Assembly: GCF_001267925.1 (NCBI RefSeq) | Contig: NZ_CP011409.1 | Coordinates: forward strand, 992,001-1,056,000 | Reading direction: 5' to 3' | Source: Herbaspirillum hiltneri N3 | Lineage (GTDB): Bacteria; Pseudomonadota; Gammaproteobacteria; Burkholderiales; Burkholderiaceae_D | DNA: 64,000 nt | Program-made: the position numbers and the translations under genes | Notes under the pieces: model-generated | What the model saw: the letters and a program-made list of their open reading frames with translations, nothing else | Told to the model about the DNA's origin: nothing | Database searches by the model: none | Part shown: positions 46,201 through 54,156 of the stretch, one piece after another | Layout of the letters: every line of letters starts with the position of its first letter | Numbering within the stretch: position 1 is the first letter of the stretch

Positions 46201-46514
46201 GCGAAGAGGGCGCCACGCCGCTGGCCGCCGCGCTCGAATCCGGCGCCACGCGCATCCGGCCGGTGCTGATGACGGCGCTGGCGATGATCATCGGCATGAT
46301 CCCGATGGCGCTCGGCCTGGGCGAGGGCGCGGAACAGAATGCGCCGCTCGGACGCGCCGTGATCGGCGGCCTGATCTTCGCCACCGTCTCGACCTTATTT
46401 TTCGTCCCCGTCGTTTTCGCGGGCGTTCACCAACGGCTGGCGCGCCGCCAAGAAGCGCGCCGGCAACACGGGCACGGACCGGCCGACCAGCCGCCTCAGC
46501 CTCAGCAGCCGTAA
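43272..46514 (+). CDS. RND efflux transporter permease (AcrB/MdtB-type)
   Basis: Inner-membrane proton-driven exporter of 1080 aa with the RND layout of 12 helices and two large periplasmic loops. It begins ELALRRPYTFIVMAMLIVLS and has DIFPEINIPVISIIWNYNGL just after TM1. The TM4 region reads LSVGILVDQAIVTIENIER, with a single Asp401 where AcrB has Asp-Asp. The second half has the equivalent ALTGAIMTMGVATANSILIV. It is followed by the adaptor gene (16-bp gap) and the outer-membrane factor gene. Substrates could be hydrophobic drugs or plant phenolics. Confidence 0.93.
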   Translation: MSMVELALRRPYTFIVMAMLIVLSTPLVLMKMATDIFPEINIPVISIIWNYNGLSAQEMGQRIAAQNERGLTTVVSDIEHIESQSLAGVAVIKVFFQPTANIQNAIAQTVASVQSQLRQLPPGITPPLVIKYSASSIPVMQLALSSPTLPEQSLFDAAINTLRPQLITIPGVAVPFPYGGKTRLISVDLDTQALQARGLSPVDVVNAVNTQNLILPSGTAKFGATEYTVKMNGSPEAVAGLNDLPVRTSNGATTYLKDVAYVRDGFSPQTNVVRQDGVRGVLLSVLKNGGASTLDIVNNLRALLPQAQQTMPSDVKITPLFDQSLFVKAAVKGVVAEALIAAGLTAAMVLLFLGNWRSTLIIALTIPLSILASILILYMLGETLNLMTLGGLALSVGILVDQAIVTIENIERHIHMGKPLHDAIIVGAGEIGVPAFVSTVCICIVFVPMFFLSGVARFLFVPLAEAVVFAMAASYILSRTLVPTLVMLLMGGVHGAQGDTGGGKPSLLQRLYRGFDSRFEHVRRAYTLVLSSLLSHRRRFALAFLGFCVLSCLLYPFLGRDFFPNVDGGQIRLHMRMPTGTRIEETARAADQVEAAIREMIPADELETILDNIGVPNSGINLSYSNAGTIGTLDGEILMSLHEGHRPTEKLVSMLRAELPKRFPGIEFFFQPADIVTQILNFGLPAAIDVQFTGPNLQQNAELAAQLTKQIRQIPGAVDAHVHQRLDGPALDMQMDRTRLQQFGLSAANVGQNVLIALSGSSQTTPAFWLNPQNGVVYNIAVQSPQYRVDSLDALLNIPVGAGGGAGAGAAVTGAPVNTQLLGNLVEVKPARQQAISSRYNILPAIDIYVSVQGTDLASVAGKVEKLVAEMRPKLPRGSQIVIRGQVQTMQSSFIGLGVGLAMAIVLVYLLVVVNFQSWIDAAIIIAALPAALAGIAWMLFITGTTLSVPALTGAIMTMGVATANSILIVSFARQRREEGATPLAAALESGATRIRPVLMTALAMIIGMIPMALGLGEGAEQNAPLGRAVIGGLIFATVSTLFFVPVVFAGVHQRLARRQEARRQHGHGPADQPPQPQQP

Positions 46515-46530
46515 CAGGAGATTTGAAGCA

Positions 46531-47790
46531 ATGTCGCAAGAACGTCATTCCCAACTCGGCATCCACCCCCTCGATCCGGGCGAGGCTGGAGAGCTGCTGA
46601 AGCGCCGGCAAATCGTGCGCCGCACCCGTCTCATCGTCATCATCGTGCTGGTGCTGCTGGCCGCCGGCGCTGCGCGCACGGTAATCAGCCGCGTGTTCAA
46701 CGCACGAGAACTGGAAGCCGGCACCGCCGAGCGCGCCAGGCAATACGTCAAGACCGCCATCGCCAAGAGCAGCGACGCCAGCCAGACGCTGTCGTTGCCC
46801 GGCACCTTGCAAGGTTATGTGCAGTCGCCGATCTCGGCACGCGCCGGCGGCTACCTGAAACGCTGGTACAAGGACATCGGCGCCCGCGTCGAAAAGGGCG
46901 AGCTGCTGGCCGAGCTCGACACGCCGGAAATCGACCAGCAGCTGTCGCAGGCCGTGGCCGCGCGCCAGCAGGCCGCGTCCAGTCTCGAGCTGGCCAAGAG
47001 CACCGTCGATCGCTGGGAGGCGCTGCGCAAGAAGGACGCTGTCTCGCAGCAGGAACTCGATGAGCGCCGGAGCGGCTATTCGCAGGCGCGTTCCAACCTT
47101 GCCGCCGCCGACGCCAACGTCGAACGCCTGCGCCAGGTGGAAGGCTTCAAGCGTATCGTCGCACCGTTCGCCGGCGTGATCACGCGCCGCAATGTCGACG
47201 TCGGCGACCTGGTCGATCCGGGCGCCGGCGGCGGCACGGCGCGCGCGCTGTTCCTGCTGTCGCAGACCGATCCGCTGCGCGTGTACATCAACGTCCCGCA
47301 GTCGTATTCCAACCTGGTCAAGCAGGGCCAGAAAGTGGTCGTCACGCAAACCGAATTGCGCGGCCAGAAATTCGACGGCAAGGTGGCACGCACCGCCGCT
47401 TCGATCGACACCGCCACACGTACTATGCAGGTCGAGGTGTCGCTGCCCAATCCCGACGGCGCGCTGATGCCGGGCGCCTTTGTGCAGGTTGCCCTGCCGC
47501 TCAAGCCGAGCGGTGCGCTGGTGGTATCCACCGATGTCTTGCTGTTCCGTCGTGAAGGCACGATGGTGGCGGCAGTCGACGCCGGCAACAAGATCCGTCT
47601 CAAGCGCGTGCAGATCGGCCGCAACTTCGGCCAGACCGTGGAAGTGCTCGACGGCATCACCGGCGATGAGCGCCTGATCCTCAATCCGTCGGACTCGGTG
47701 GCAGAAGGCGATGAAGTCGCGGTCGCGGCCGACACCGCTGCACCGAAGAACAAGGACGGCAAACCTGCGCCAGAAAAGGCCAAGTCGTGA
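46531..47790 (+). CDS. RND periplasmic adaptor (membrane fusion protein)
   Basis: Adaptor of 419 aa. It has an N-terminal TM segment (about residues 32-48, LIVIIVLVLLAAGAARTV). Then GYVQSPISARAGGYLKRWYK begins the lipoyl/barrel-sandwich domain, a coiled-coil hairpin follows (about 125-190), and a beta-barrel. The C-terminus ends in a Lys-rich tail. It lies between the RND permease and the outer-membrane factor genes, with which it makes one complex. Confidence 0.92.
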   Translation: MSQERHSQLGIHPLDPGEAGELLKRRQIVRRTRLIVIIVLVLLAAGAARTVISRVFNARELEAGTAERARQYVKTAIAKSSDASQTLSLPGTLQGYVQSPISARAGGYLKRWYKDIGARVEKGELLAELDTPEIDQQLSQAVAARQQAASSLELAKSTVDRWEALRKKDAVSQQELDERRSGYSQARSNLAAADANVERLRQVEGFKRIVAPFAGVITRRNVDVGDLVDPGAGGGTARALFLLSQTDPLRVYINVPQSYSNLVKQGQKVVVTQTELRGQKFDGKVARTAASIDTATRTMQVEVSLPNPDGALMPGAFVQVALPLKPSGALVVSTDVLLFRREGTMVAAVDAGNKIRLKRVQIGRNFGQTVEVLDGITGDERLILNPSDSVAEGDEVAVAADTAAPKNKDGKPAPEKAKS

Positions 47791-49229
47791 TGCAGCGACC
47801 ATTAGTCATGGCGGTTTCTGTTGCGGCAGTCGTCATTGCACTGGCCGGTTGCGCCGCCGGTCCCGACTATCGCAAGCCCGACGTCGAGATGCCGGTGACC
47901 TGGCAGCTCGATACTCCGTGGCGGCAAGGCACACCCAGCGATGATCAAGCCAAGGGGCCGTGGTGGGAGCGCTTCGGCGACGCCAGACTGAACGCCTTGC
48001 AGCAGCAAGCGATCGACGGTAACCAGACGCTCGCCATCGCCGCTGCACGCCTGACGCAGGCGCGCGCTACCGCCAACGCCGCATCGGCCGGCATGTATCC
48101 GCAGGTCGGCGTCAGCACGCGCGCGTCGCGCCTGCGCATCGCAGGCAATCGTCCGCTGACCAATTACAACTCTCCCAACTTCGCCACGGTGCAAAACGAT
48201 TTTGCGCTGGGCCTGAACGCCAGCTACGAAGTCGATCTGGCCGGTCGCGTACAGCGCAACGTCGAAGGCGCGCGCGCTTCGTCGCAACAGTCGGCCGCCG
48301 ATTTCGAGAACACACGGCTGCTGCTGAGCGCCGACCTGGCCGGCAATTATTTCAACCTGCGCGAGCTGGACGTCGAACTCGATGTGCTGTCGCGCTCGAT
48401 TGCGCTGCAACGCAAGGCATTGGAACTGGCGACTTCGCGTCATGACCTCGGCGCCACTTCCGGCCTCGACGTCGCTCAGCAGCAGGCGCTGCTCGACACC
48501 ACGCTGACCCAGGTCGACGTGCTGCGCAAATCGCGCGCGCAATACGAACACGCCATCGCCACGCTGGTCGGCACGCCGGCGCCGCTGTTTTCGCTGGCGC
48601 CGGAACTGGTGCCGATGACGCCGCCCGCAGTGCCGTTGGGGGTACCGTCGGATCTGCTGGAACGCCGTCCCGACATCGCCTCGGCGGAACGCGCCATGGC
48701 CGCTGCCAATGCCCAGATCGGCGTGGCCAAGGCGGCGTTCTATCCCAGTATCATGCTGGCGCCGTCGTATGGCGTCGACAGCCGCAATATCGATACCTTG
48801 TTCAATGCGCCCAGCGTGGTGTGGTCGCTCGGCGTGTCGCTGGCGCAGACCATTTTTGACGGCGGCCGCATCAGCGCCAACGTCGATTTCGCCAAGGGCG
48901 GCTATGAAGCATCGGTGGCGTCTTACCGGCGCGTCGTGCTGACCGCGATGCAGGAAGTGGAAGACGGCATCACCGGCGTCGCCGCACTGGACCGCGCTTA
49001 CGCGCAGGCGCAGGCGGCCATCGTCAGCGCGCGCCGCGTACTCGATCTCGCCAACAGCCGCTATGAAGGCGGTGTATCGACTTACCTCGACGTGATCTCG
49101 GCGCAGCAGTCGCTGCTCAACAGCGAACGCCAGGCCGCGCAGTTGCTGGGCCAGCGCATGCTGACCTCGGTGTTCCTGATCAAGGCCTTGGGCGGCGATT
49201 GGCCGGATGCGCAGGTCGCACGGAAATAG
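47790..49229 (+). CDS. Outer-membrane efflux lipoprotein (NodT/OprM family)
   Basis: TolC-like factor of 479 aa. Lipobox LAGC with Cys21 after a short signal (MQRPLVMAVSVAAVVIALAG). It has the two OEP repeats (LAIAAARLTQARATANAASA, and later the repeated VLTAMQEVEDGITG). The start overlaps the adaptor stop as TGATG, so translation is coupled. A GTG three bases earlier is an alternative. Third gene of the RND operon. Confidence 0.92.
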   Translation: MQRPLVMAVSVAAVVIALAGCAAGPDYRKPDVEMPVTWQLDTPWRQGTPSDDQAKGPWWERFGDARLNALQQQAIDGNQTLAIAAARLTQARATANAASAGMYPQVGVSTRASRLRIAGNRPLTNYNSPNFATVQNDFALGLNASYEVDLAGRVQRNVEGARASSQQSAADFENTRLLLSADLAGNYFNLRELDVELDVLSRSIALQRKALELATSRHDLGATSGLDVAQQQALLDTTLTQVDVLRKSRAQYEHAIATLVGTPAPLFSLAPELVPMTPPAVPLGVPSDLLERRPDIASAERAMAAANAQIGVAKAAFYPSIMLAPSYGVDSRNIDTLFNAPSVVWSLGVSLAQTIFDGGRISANVDFAKGGYEASVASYRRVVLTAMQEVEDGITGVAALDRAYAQAQAAIVSARRVLDLANSRYEGGVSTYLDVISAQQSLLNSERQAAQLLGQRMLTSVFLIKALGGDWPDAQVARK

Positions 49230-49316
49230 CCGGCGGATAAAACGGGGGCCTCGGCCCAATGCCGATCAGTTAAACGCAATCGTTTCTTGAAGTGATAAGA
49301 GTCGTAAAAATAAGAG

Positions 49317-49352
49317 GCGCCGCTCCGAATAGTTTCGTAGCGGCGCTTTTTT
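49317..49352 (+). terminator. Intrinsic terminator of the RND operon
   Basis: Stem GCGCCGCT (49317-49324) and AGCGGCGC (49339-49346) with a 14-nt loop and a six-T tract. It lies 87 bp after the outer-membrane factor stop and marks the left edge of the AT-rich island. Confidence 0.88.
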
Positions 49353-49437
49353 GTTTTAACCGATCGGCATGAGAGCTTGCCGGAAACTTTTACACGACTA
49401 ACATGCTAATTCGACAACCAAAGACGGAGAGGCACGT

Positions 49438-49869
49438 ATGCTGTACGACGGAATCGAAGTAACTGATCCAGACACGATTTGGTGGATTGAAGAAAATCAG
49501 CGAATAAAAGCGTTACCCATCATTAGGAAGCATGATTTCATCACTTTAGGTTCAAAAACCAAGAATGGCGGCGTAGTGCATACCGCCACCTCAGGCCGAA
49601 CAATTCATGGTATTTCGGTGGCGTTAGTCGGCGATGAGGTGCACTACCCGAATGGGGAAATTGCCGCCATCACCTCAGGCGCGGGTGCTGCGTCGATCTA
49701 TGACGGAAAGTGCCTTGCCGTCGAGGGGAGTCATGTCAGCAATGGCGACGTAATCGAAACCAGTAGCCAGAAAGGCTACGGCATAGTTATTCGAGCAGGC
49801 ATGCCACCCATCCCCGGCTTCCTCGAAGAGGGATACGTACCACCCGCTTTGGAAGCCTCGCTGACATGA
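49438..49869 (+). CDS. PAAR domain-containing protein (type VI secretion spike tip)
   Basis: Protein of 143 aa. Most of it is a PAAR-type repeat (IIRKHDFITLGSKTKNGGVV, then VHTATSGRTIHGISVALVGD and VSNGDVIETSSQKGYGIVIR). PAAR proteins sharpen the VgrG spike of type VI secretion systems and often carry or recruit effectors. A 40-residue N-terminal extension (DPDTIWWIEENQR) precedes the domain. It overlaps the next gene by 4 bp (ATGA). No vgrG is in the window. Confidence 0.8.
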   Translation: MLYDGIEVTDPDTIWWIEENQRIKALPIIRKHDFITLGSKTKNGGVVHTATSGRTIHGISVALVGDEVHYPNGEIAAITSGAGAASIYDGKCLAVEGSHVSNGDVIETSSQKGYGIVIRAGMPPIPGFLEEGYVPPALEASLT

Positions 49870-50456
49870 AGCGCTTCTACATTTTCGAAGGTGACAAGAC
49901 CTCATCCGGTGGGAAACCGATAGCGTCGCAAGGCCACTCGACCTGGCATGGTCGCAAGTACATCATGCTTGACGATAAGGTCTACTGCCCGGCGTGCAAG
50001 AAGATCGGCACGGTCGTTGGACAGGGCCCGCGCCTGAATGACAACTGGATGGGACAACATCCAGCCCTCAATGACGACATCTGTGTCTGTGACTGCAGGC
50101 CCGCGCCAAAAATGATCGCTTATCAGGATAATGATTGGCAGATGATGACGGCAGAAGAAGTAACTGCCCAAGGATTCCGGGCACAAAACACATTATCGAC
50201 AGAAAATACCGAAGAAAAATTCGACCTGCACTTCCAGATTCGCGGGGATAAAACGGATAAACCGCTTGGAAATATCCCCTACAAAATCAAGCTGGAAAAC
50301 GGTCAAGAAATCATCGGTACGACCGATGCCAACGGCTTTACAAAACTGGTCAGCAATGATGCAGCCCTTATCACCAGAATAGAGGTTCCTTATTATGGCA
50401 ACAGCAGCACGACACAGATTGACCCCTGCCTCGGACACGACGCCTGTCATTGTTAG
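49866..50456 (+). CDS. PAAR-domain protein with C-terminal beta-sandwich extension
   Basis: Protein of 196 aa. Residues about 1-95 look like a PAAR domain (KPIASQGHSTWHGRKYIMLD, YCPACKKIGTVVGQGPRLND, HPALNDDICVCDCRP). Three Cys near 40 and 75 could bind metal at the tip. Residues about 115-190 are an extension (LHFQIRGDKTDKPLGNIPYK) that resembles the Ig/transthyretin-like modules often linked to type VI effectors. The last 62 nt overlap the start of the M15-like gene. It may chaperone or deliver that product. Confidence 0.75.
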   Translation: MKRFYIFEGDKTSSGGKPIASQGHSTWHGRKYIMLDDKVYCPACKKIGTVVGQGPRLNDNWMGQHPALNDDICVCDCRPAPKMIAYQDNDWQMMTAEEVTAQGFRAQNTLSTENTEEKFDLHFQIRGDKTDKPLGNIPYKIKLENGQEIIGTTDANGFTKLVSNDAALITRIEVPYYGNSSTTQIDPCLGHDACHC

Positions 50457-51006
50457 AATTCCTGAAAGAGAACTGAGTGGTGCACAGTGGGTAAGTCGTT
50501 TTCCTGGGAGTAGTAGTACGACGGATTTGGTTTCGCCGTTTAGAGAAAAAGCGAATGCTTTTATTTCTGCTTTGAGGGCTGCGGGAGCAAGCGTTGGCAT
50601 GATTGCTACTTATCGACCTAAAGAACGAGCCTATTTAATGCACTACTCATCAGCCGTCGCTAGAGGAACGATAAAAGCTGCTGATGTTCCAAAAATGGAG
50701 GGAGTGGGCATAGAGTGGGTTCACTCTACCGATGAAGAATCTAAAAGTGCCGCAAAAGCAATGGCCAATGGATACCAGATTGTTTTTCCACCCGCGTTAG
50801 TGTCGCGACATACTGCGAGAGCGGCAATGGATATTTCACTTTCCTGGACTGGCGATCTAAATATTATTGATAATAGTGGAGATACGGTCGAAATAAAAAG
50901 CACTCCCAGAAATAATATGAATAAAGATTTACATGAAGTAGGAGCTTCTTATGGAGTTTATAAATTGGCGTCAGATAAACCGCACTGGTCTGATAATGGG
51001 AGTTAA
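50395..51006 (+). CDS. Predicted M15-type peptidoglycan peptidase, type VI effector candidate
   Basis: Protein of 203 aa without a signal peptide. It has the M15/VanX-like SxHxxxxAxD pattern: Ser137, His139, Ala144, Asp146 in SRHTARAAMDISLSW (Arg142 replaces the usual Gly). The C-terminus is ASYGVYKLASDKPHWSDNGS, with His197 as the likely third zinc ligand. TYRPKERAYLMHYSSAVARG precedes the zinc site and is also common in M15-like effectors. It should cut cell-wall peptides in a rival cell. It is translated from inside the preceding PAAR gene. Two exported proteins follow, one of which is a likely immunity protein. Enzyme class is inferred. Confidence 0.68.
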   Translation: MATAARHRLTPASDTTPVIVRIPERELSGAQWVSRFPGSSSTTDLVSPFREKANAFISALRAAGASVGMIATYRPKERAYLMHYSSAVARGTIKAADVPKMEGVGIEWVHSTDEESKSAAKAMANGYQIVFPPALVSRHTARAAMDISLSWTGDLNIIDNSGDTVEIKSTPRNNMNKDLHEVGASYGVYKLASDKPHWSDNGS

Positions 51007-51523
51007 TAAAATTGCGATATTTTTGTCTCTGGCCTTATGCTCTGCCTATACCATCGCATCAGAAGATAGTGGTTTCATTAGCATAGAAAGCGACAAAAAA
51101 ATTTATCTCTACACTTTGAAAAAAATGCAAAGAAATGATCTTCTGCAGTTTCAATATCGAGATAATGACGGAAAAGAAAAATGCTGTATGGAAGCTCATA
51201 TTCGCAAGCTTGTTATTACTAAACAGAACCCCGTATCTGACTATAAATCCGAAGGAAAAATATATAAATATTTGGTTACTCCAAAAAATAGAATCGATAA
51301 GTCCTCTCTATTTTTAGGAATCGCGGTGCTCGGAAAAGTACGTGCCTTTTCCGAGAAAAATAACGAAGTATCAAAGATAGGTGACCGGGTAAATTTTACG
51401 TTGAAGACATGCACCAGTAGTGAGGGTATGCATTTATTGGGGATAAAAAATAATATAGTCGAAGAACATCTCTATTATTATTTTGGATACGATGTGGAAC
51501 CGACCTGTGCCGAAAATTTTTAG
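50996..51523 (+). CDS. Predicted periplasmic immunity protein (unknown family)
   Basis: Exported protein of 175 aa. The signal peptide is MGVNKIAIFLSLALCSAYTI with cleavage near ASEDSG. The mature part has Cys pair CC in KEKCCMEAH and further Cys (TLKTC, PTC) that could form disulfides. It starts 11 bp before the M15-like gene stop. AT-rich coding like its neighbours. Position after a wall-targeting effector and export to the periplasm fit an immunity role. No family was recognised. Confidence 0.7.
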   Translation: MGVNKIAIFLSLALCSAYTIASEDSGFISIESDKKIYLYTLKKMQRNDLLQFQYRDNDGKEKCCMEAHIRKLVITKQNPVSDYKSEGKIYKYLVTPKNRIDKSSLFLGIAVLGKVRAFSEKNNEVSKIGDRVNFTLKTCTSSEGMHLLGIKNNIVEEHLYYYFGYDVEPTCAENF

Positions 51524-51995
51524 TTTTCTATTTCTAATAATCACCTTTTCTTTTGCAAAGGCTGAATCGGTAGCGATTACTGGACGTTATAAATTATACG
51601 GAGCGTTTGTATTTGATACGCAAACAAAACTGACATGGGCACGTTGCAGTGTCGGCCAAAAATGGTTGCCATCAGGCAAATGCAAAGGAAGTCCAAAAGG
51701 GTACACATTCAAAGCAGCGCAAAAACTCTCTAATGCTAATTGGAGAGTACCAACAAAGAGCGAACTGGACTCTCTCTTTTTCTCTTCTGGTCTTCTCATA
51801 AAAATTGATACAACGGTGTTTCCAATGAATAGCAAGAGAAAGAAACTTTATTGGTCGAGTGAACAAGTTGACGAGTCAAGTGCTTGGTACGCCGACTTTA
51901 ATACCGGGTCTACCGATAGATATTACGGAGATTACGATTTTTTGAATGAAAAGTTTTTTGTTCGGCTTGTGCAAGTTAATTCTATTTTTAAATAA
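51492..51995 (+). CDS. DUF1566 (Lcl C-terminal) domain exported protein
   Basis: Protein of 167 aa with a signal peptide ending near FAKA (residue about 27). The domain is recognised by FDTQTKLTWARCSVGQKW, ANWRVPTKSELDSLF and LYWSSEQVDESSAWYADFNT. DUF1566 domains have a C-type-lectin-like fold and occur on cell-surface proteins. The start overlaps the previous gene by 32 nt. It may be a second immunity protein or an accessory to the effector module. Confidence 0.72.
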   Translation: MWNRPVPKIFSFLFLIITFSFAKAESVAITGRYKLYGAFVFDTQTKLTWARCSVGQKWLPSGKCKGSPKGYTFKAAQKLSNANWRVPTKSELDSLFFSSGLLIKIDTTVFPMNSKRKKLYWSSEQVDESSAWYADFNTGSTDRYYGDYDFLNEKFFVRLVQVNSIFK

Positions 51996-52082
51996 AAATT
52001 TCGACCTACTGCCAACGTTGGTAGCCTCAAAAAAATTGCTCCGACTCTTTGTCGAAAAATAAATTCTGGCGACTACGCGGGA

Positions 52083-52490
52083 GGTGGCATTGCCCCGTCG
52101 GTTGGCAGCCGTGGCGACAGCTATGACAACGCGTTGGCTGAAACCATCAATGGTTTGTACAAGGCTGAATTGATTCATCGTCGCGGCCCCTGGAAAACCA
52201 GGGAATCCGTTGAACTGGCTACGCTTGAATGGGTGGCCTGGTTCAACCATCATCGACTACTGGAGTCCATCGGCTATATACCTCCGGCTGAAGCTGAGGC
52301 AAACTACAACGCTATTGTCTTGAAGTTGGATCTATTAGCTGACTGGTCGCGCTTGGAATACAAACAAAAACGCTATCTATGCATAGCATTGAGCCGTCCG
52401 ATGGAAAAGGCTCCTCCTCGAGCCTATCTTTTAGATATGACCTCAAATCCTCGTAGATTATTTTTTACATCCTCCCCTCTTAAAAATTGA
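52083..52490 (+). pseudogene. IS3-family transposase remnant (orfB 3' end)
   Basis: The frame reads GIAPSVGSRGDSYDNALAET, then IHRRGPWKTRESVELATLEW and NHHRLLESIGYIPPAEAEAN. These are the C-terminal DDE region and the last Glu-containing helix of IS3-group integrases. The N-terminal DDE aspartates and any orfA are missing. After YNAIVL the reading frame continues about 45 codons of unrelated sequence, so the element is truncated and fused. No terminal inverted repeats or target duplication were found. It marks the right edge of the AT-rich island. Confidence 0.82.
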
Positions 52491-52604
52491 ATTGAATAGA
52501 TACGAAAGCCTGCCTACATCGCGATTACGCTTGTTGAAAAACGCAGTCGATTCTCTCCATGTCGTTGCTTGCCCACAGTCAGATCCTTTTTTCTCGGCAC
52601 CGGA

Positions 52605-54143
52605 TCAATGCGCCGCCGATGTATCCGCCACCCGCGTCGGCTTCGGTGCAAACCACACCGCTGCGGCCGCCAGGCCGAACGAAATCGCCGCCATCATGAA
52701 GATGTGATTGGTCGACAGCATGATGCTCTGCGACTGCAACATCTGCTCAATGTTGGCGCGCGCCTGGTCGAGCGACATGCCCGCCTGCGTCAGGGTGTTG
52801 CTGACGTCGCCGAACTGATCGACCATGCCGGCCAGTTCCGCGTGGTAGTAGATCGACTTGTTCTCCCAGCTGGTGTTGACCAGCGAGGTGGCGATGGCGC
52901 CCGACATGGTGCGGCAAAAACTCATCAGGCCGGCCGCCGACGCGGTCTCGGATTCCTCCACGCTGCTCAGCGCCAGGCCGGTCAGCGGCACGAAGAACAG
53001 CGGTAGCCCGATACCCAGCATCAGCAGCGGCCAGCCGATCTGGAAGTTGCTCATGTCGGTGGTATTGAAGCTGCGGAACAGCGTTACCGCGCCGAGCCAC
53101 ATGACACCGATGAATACCAGCTTGCGCGGATCGACCTTGGTCGACAGTTTGGCCACGAACGGCGCCGTCAGTACTGCGAGGATACCCGTCAGCGCGGTGG
53201 TCTCGCCCGAGTGCGTCGCGGTGTAGCCCATGTAGCCCTGCAGCCATAATGGCGTCAGCACGGTGGCGCCGAAGAACGCGCCGAACGCCAGGCAGATCGT
53301 GGTGACGCTGGCGGTGTAGCCGCGATGGCGGAACACGCGCAGGTCGACGATAGGATTGCGTTCGGTCAGCTCCCAGATCATGAAGGCGATGAAGCCGGCC
53401 GCCGCGATCAGCGCCAGCACCACGATCTCGGTGGAGGCGAACCAGTCTTTTTCCTTGCCTTCGTCGAGCATCAGTTGCAACGCGGCGACCCAGACGATCA
53501 TGAGGATCAGGCCAATCTTGTCGATCGGCAGTTTCAGCAGCGGCGACTCGTAGCGCTTGAGCATCTTCCAGCCCATGTAGCCGCAGATCAGCGCCACCGG
53601 CACGTTGATGAAGAAGATGTAGGGCCAGCTGTACTGGTCGCACAGCACGCCGCCCAGGATCGGGCCGGCGATCGGTGCGATCAGCGTGGTCATGGCCCAC
53701 AGGCCGACTGCGGCGGGCGCTTTCTCCTTGGGGAAAATGCGCAGCAGCAGGGTTTGCGACAGCGGCATCAGCGGCCCGCCGGCAAGTCCTTGCAACACGC
53801 GGAAGGCGATCAGCATGCCCAGCGAATTGGCCAGTCCGCACAGCGCCGAGAACACGCCGAACAGAATCATCGACGTGATGAACACGCGCACCGTGCCAAA
53901 GCGATTGGCCAGCCAGCCGGTCAGCGGCACGGTAATCGCCTCGGCCACCGCATACGAGGTGATGACGTAGGTGCCCTGGCTCGACGATGCGCCGAGCGCG
54001 CCCGAGATGGTCGACACGGACACGTTGGCGATGGTCGTGTCGAGCACCGCGATGAAGTTGGCTGCGGCCAGCAACAGGCCTGCGCCGATCAGCTGTGCGC
54101 CCTCCAGCGGCTTCAGCGATGCATCGGAAAATTGGGATGACAT
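52605..54143 (-). CDS. emrB: EmrB-type MFS exporter (DHA2 family)
   Basis: Drug:proton antiporter of 512 aa with 14 transmembrane segments. It begins with ANFIAVLDTTIANVSVSTIS as the helix 1 motif and has motif C in IAGPILGGVLCDQY. It is the last gene of a three-gene operon with EmrA and an outer-membrane factor running leftward. The EmrA stop is 14 bp before its start. A second EmrB in this window, with 20-kb separation, is not a direct duplicate: sequence similarity is only at family level. Confidence 0.92.
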   Translation of the reverse strand: MSSQFSDASLKPLEGAQLIGAGLLLAAANFIAVLDTTIANVSVSTISGALGASSSQGTYVITSYAVAEAITVPLTGWLANRFGTVRVFITSMILFGVFSALCGLANSLGMLIAFRVLQGLAGGPLMPLSQTLLLRIFPKEKAPAAVGLWAMTTLIAPIAGPILGGVLCDQYSWPYIFFINVPVALICGYMGWKMLKRYESPLLKLPIDKIGLILMIVWVAALQLMLDEGKEKDWFASTEIVVLALIAAAGFIAFMIWELTERNPIVDLRVFRHRGYTASVTTICLAFGAFFGATVLTPLWLQGYMGYTATHSGETTALTGILAVLTAPFVAKLSTKVDPRKLVFIGVMWLGAVTLFRSFNTTDMSNFQIGWPLLMLGIGLPLFFVPLTGLALSSVEESETASAAGLMSFCRTMSGAIATSLVNTSWENKSIYYHAELAGMVDQFGDVSNTLTQAGMSLDQARANIEQMLQSQSIMLSTNHIFMMAAISFGLAAAAVWFAPKPTRVADTSAAH

Positions 54144-54156
54144 GGTTGCCGCCTGA

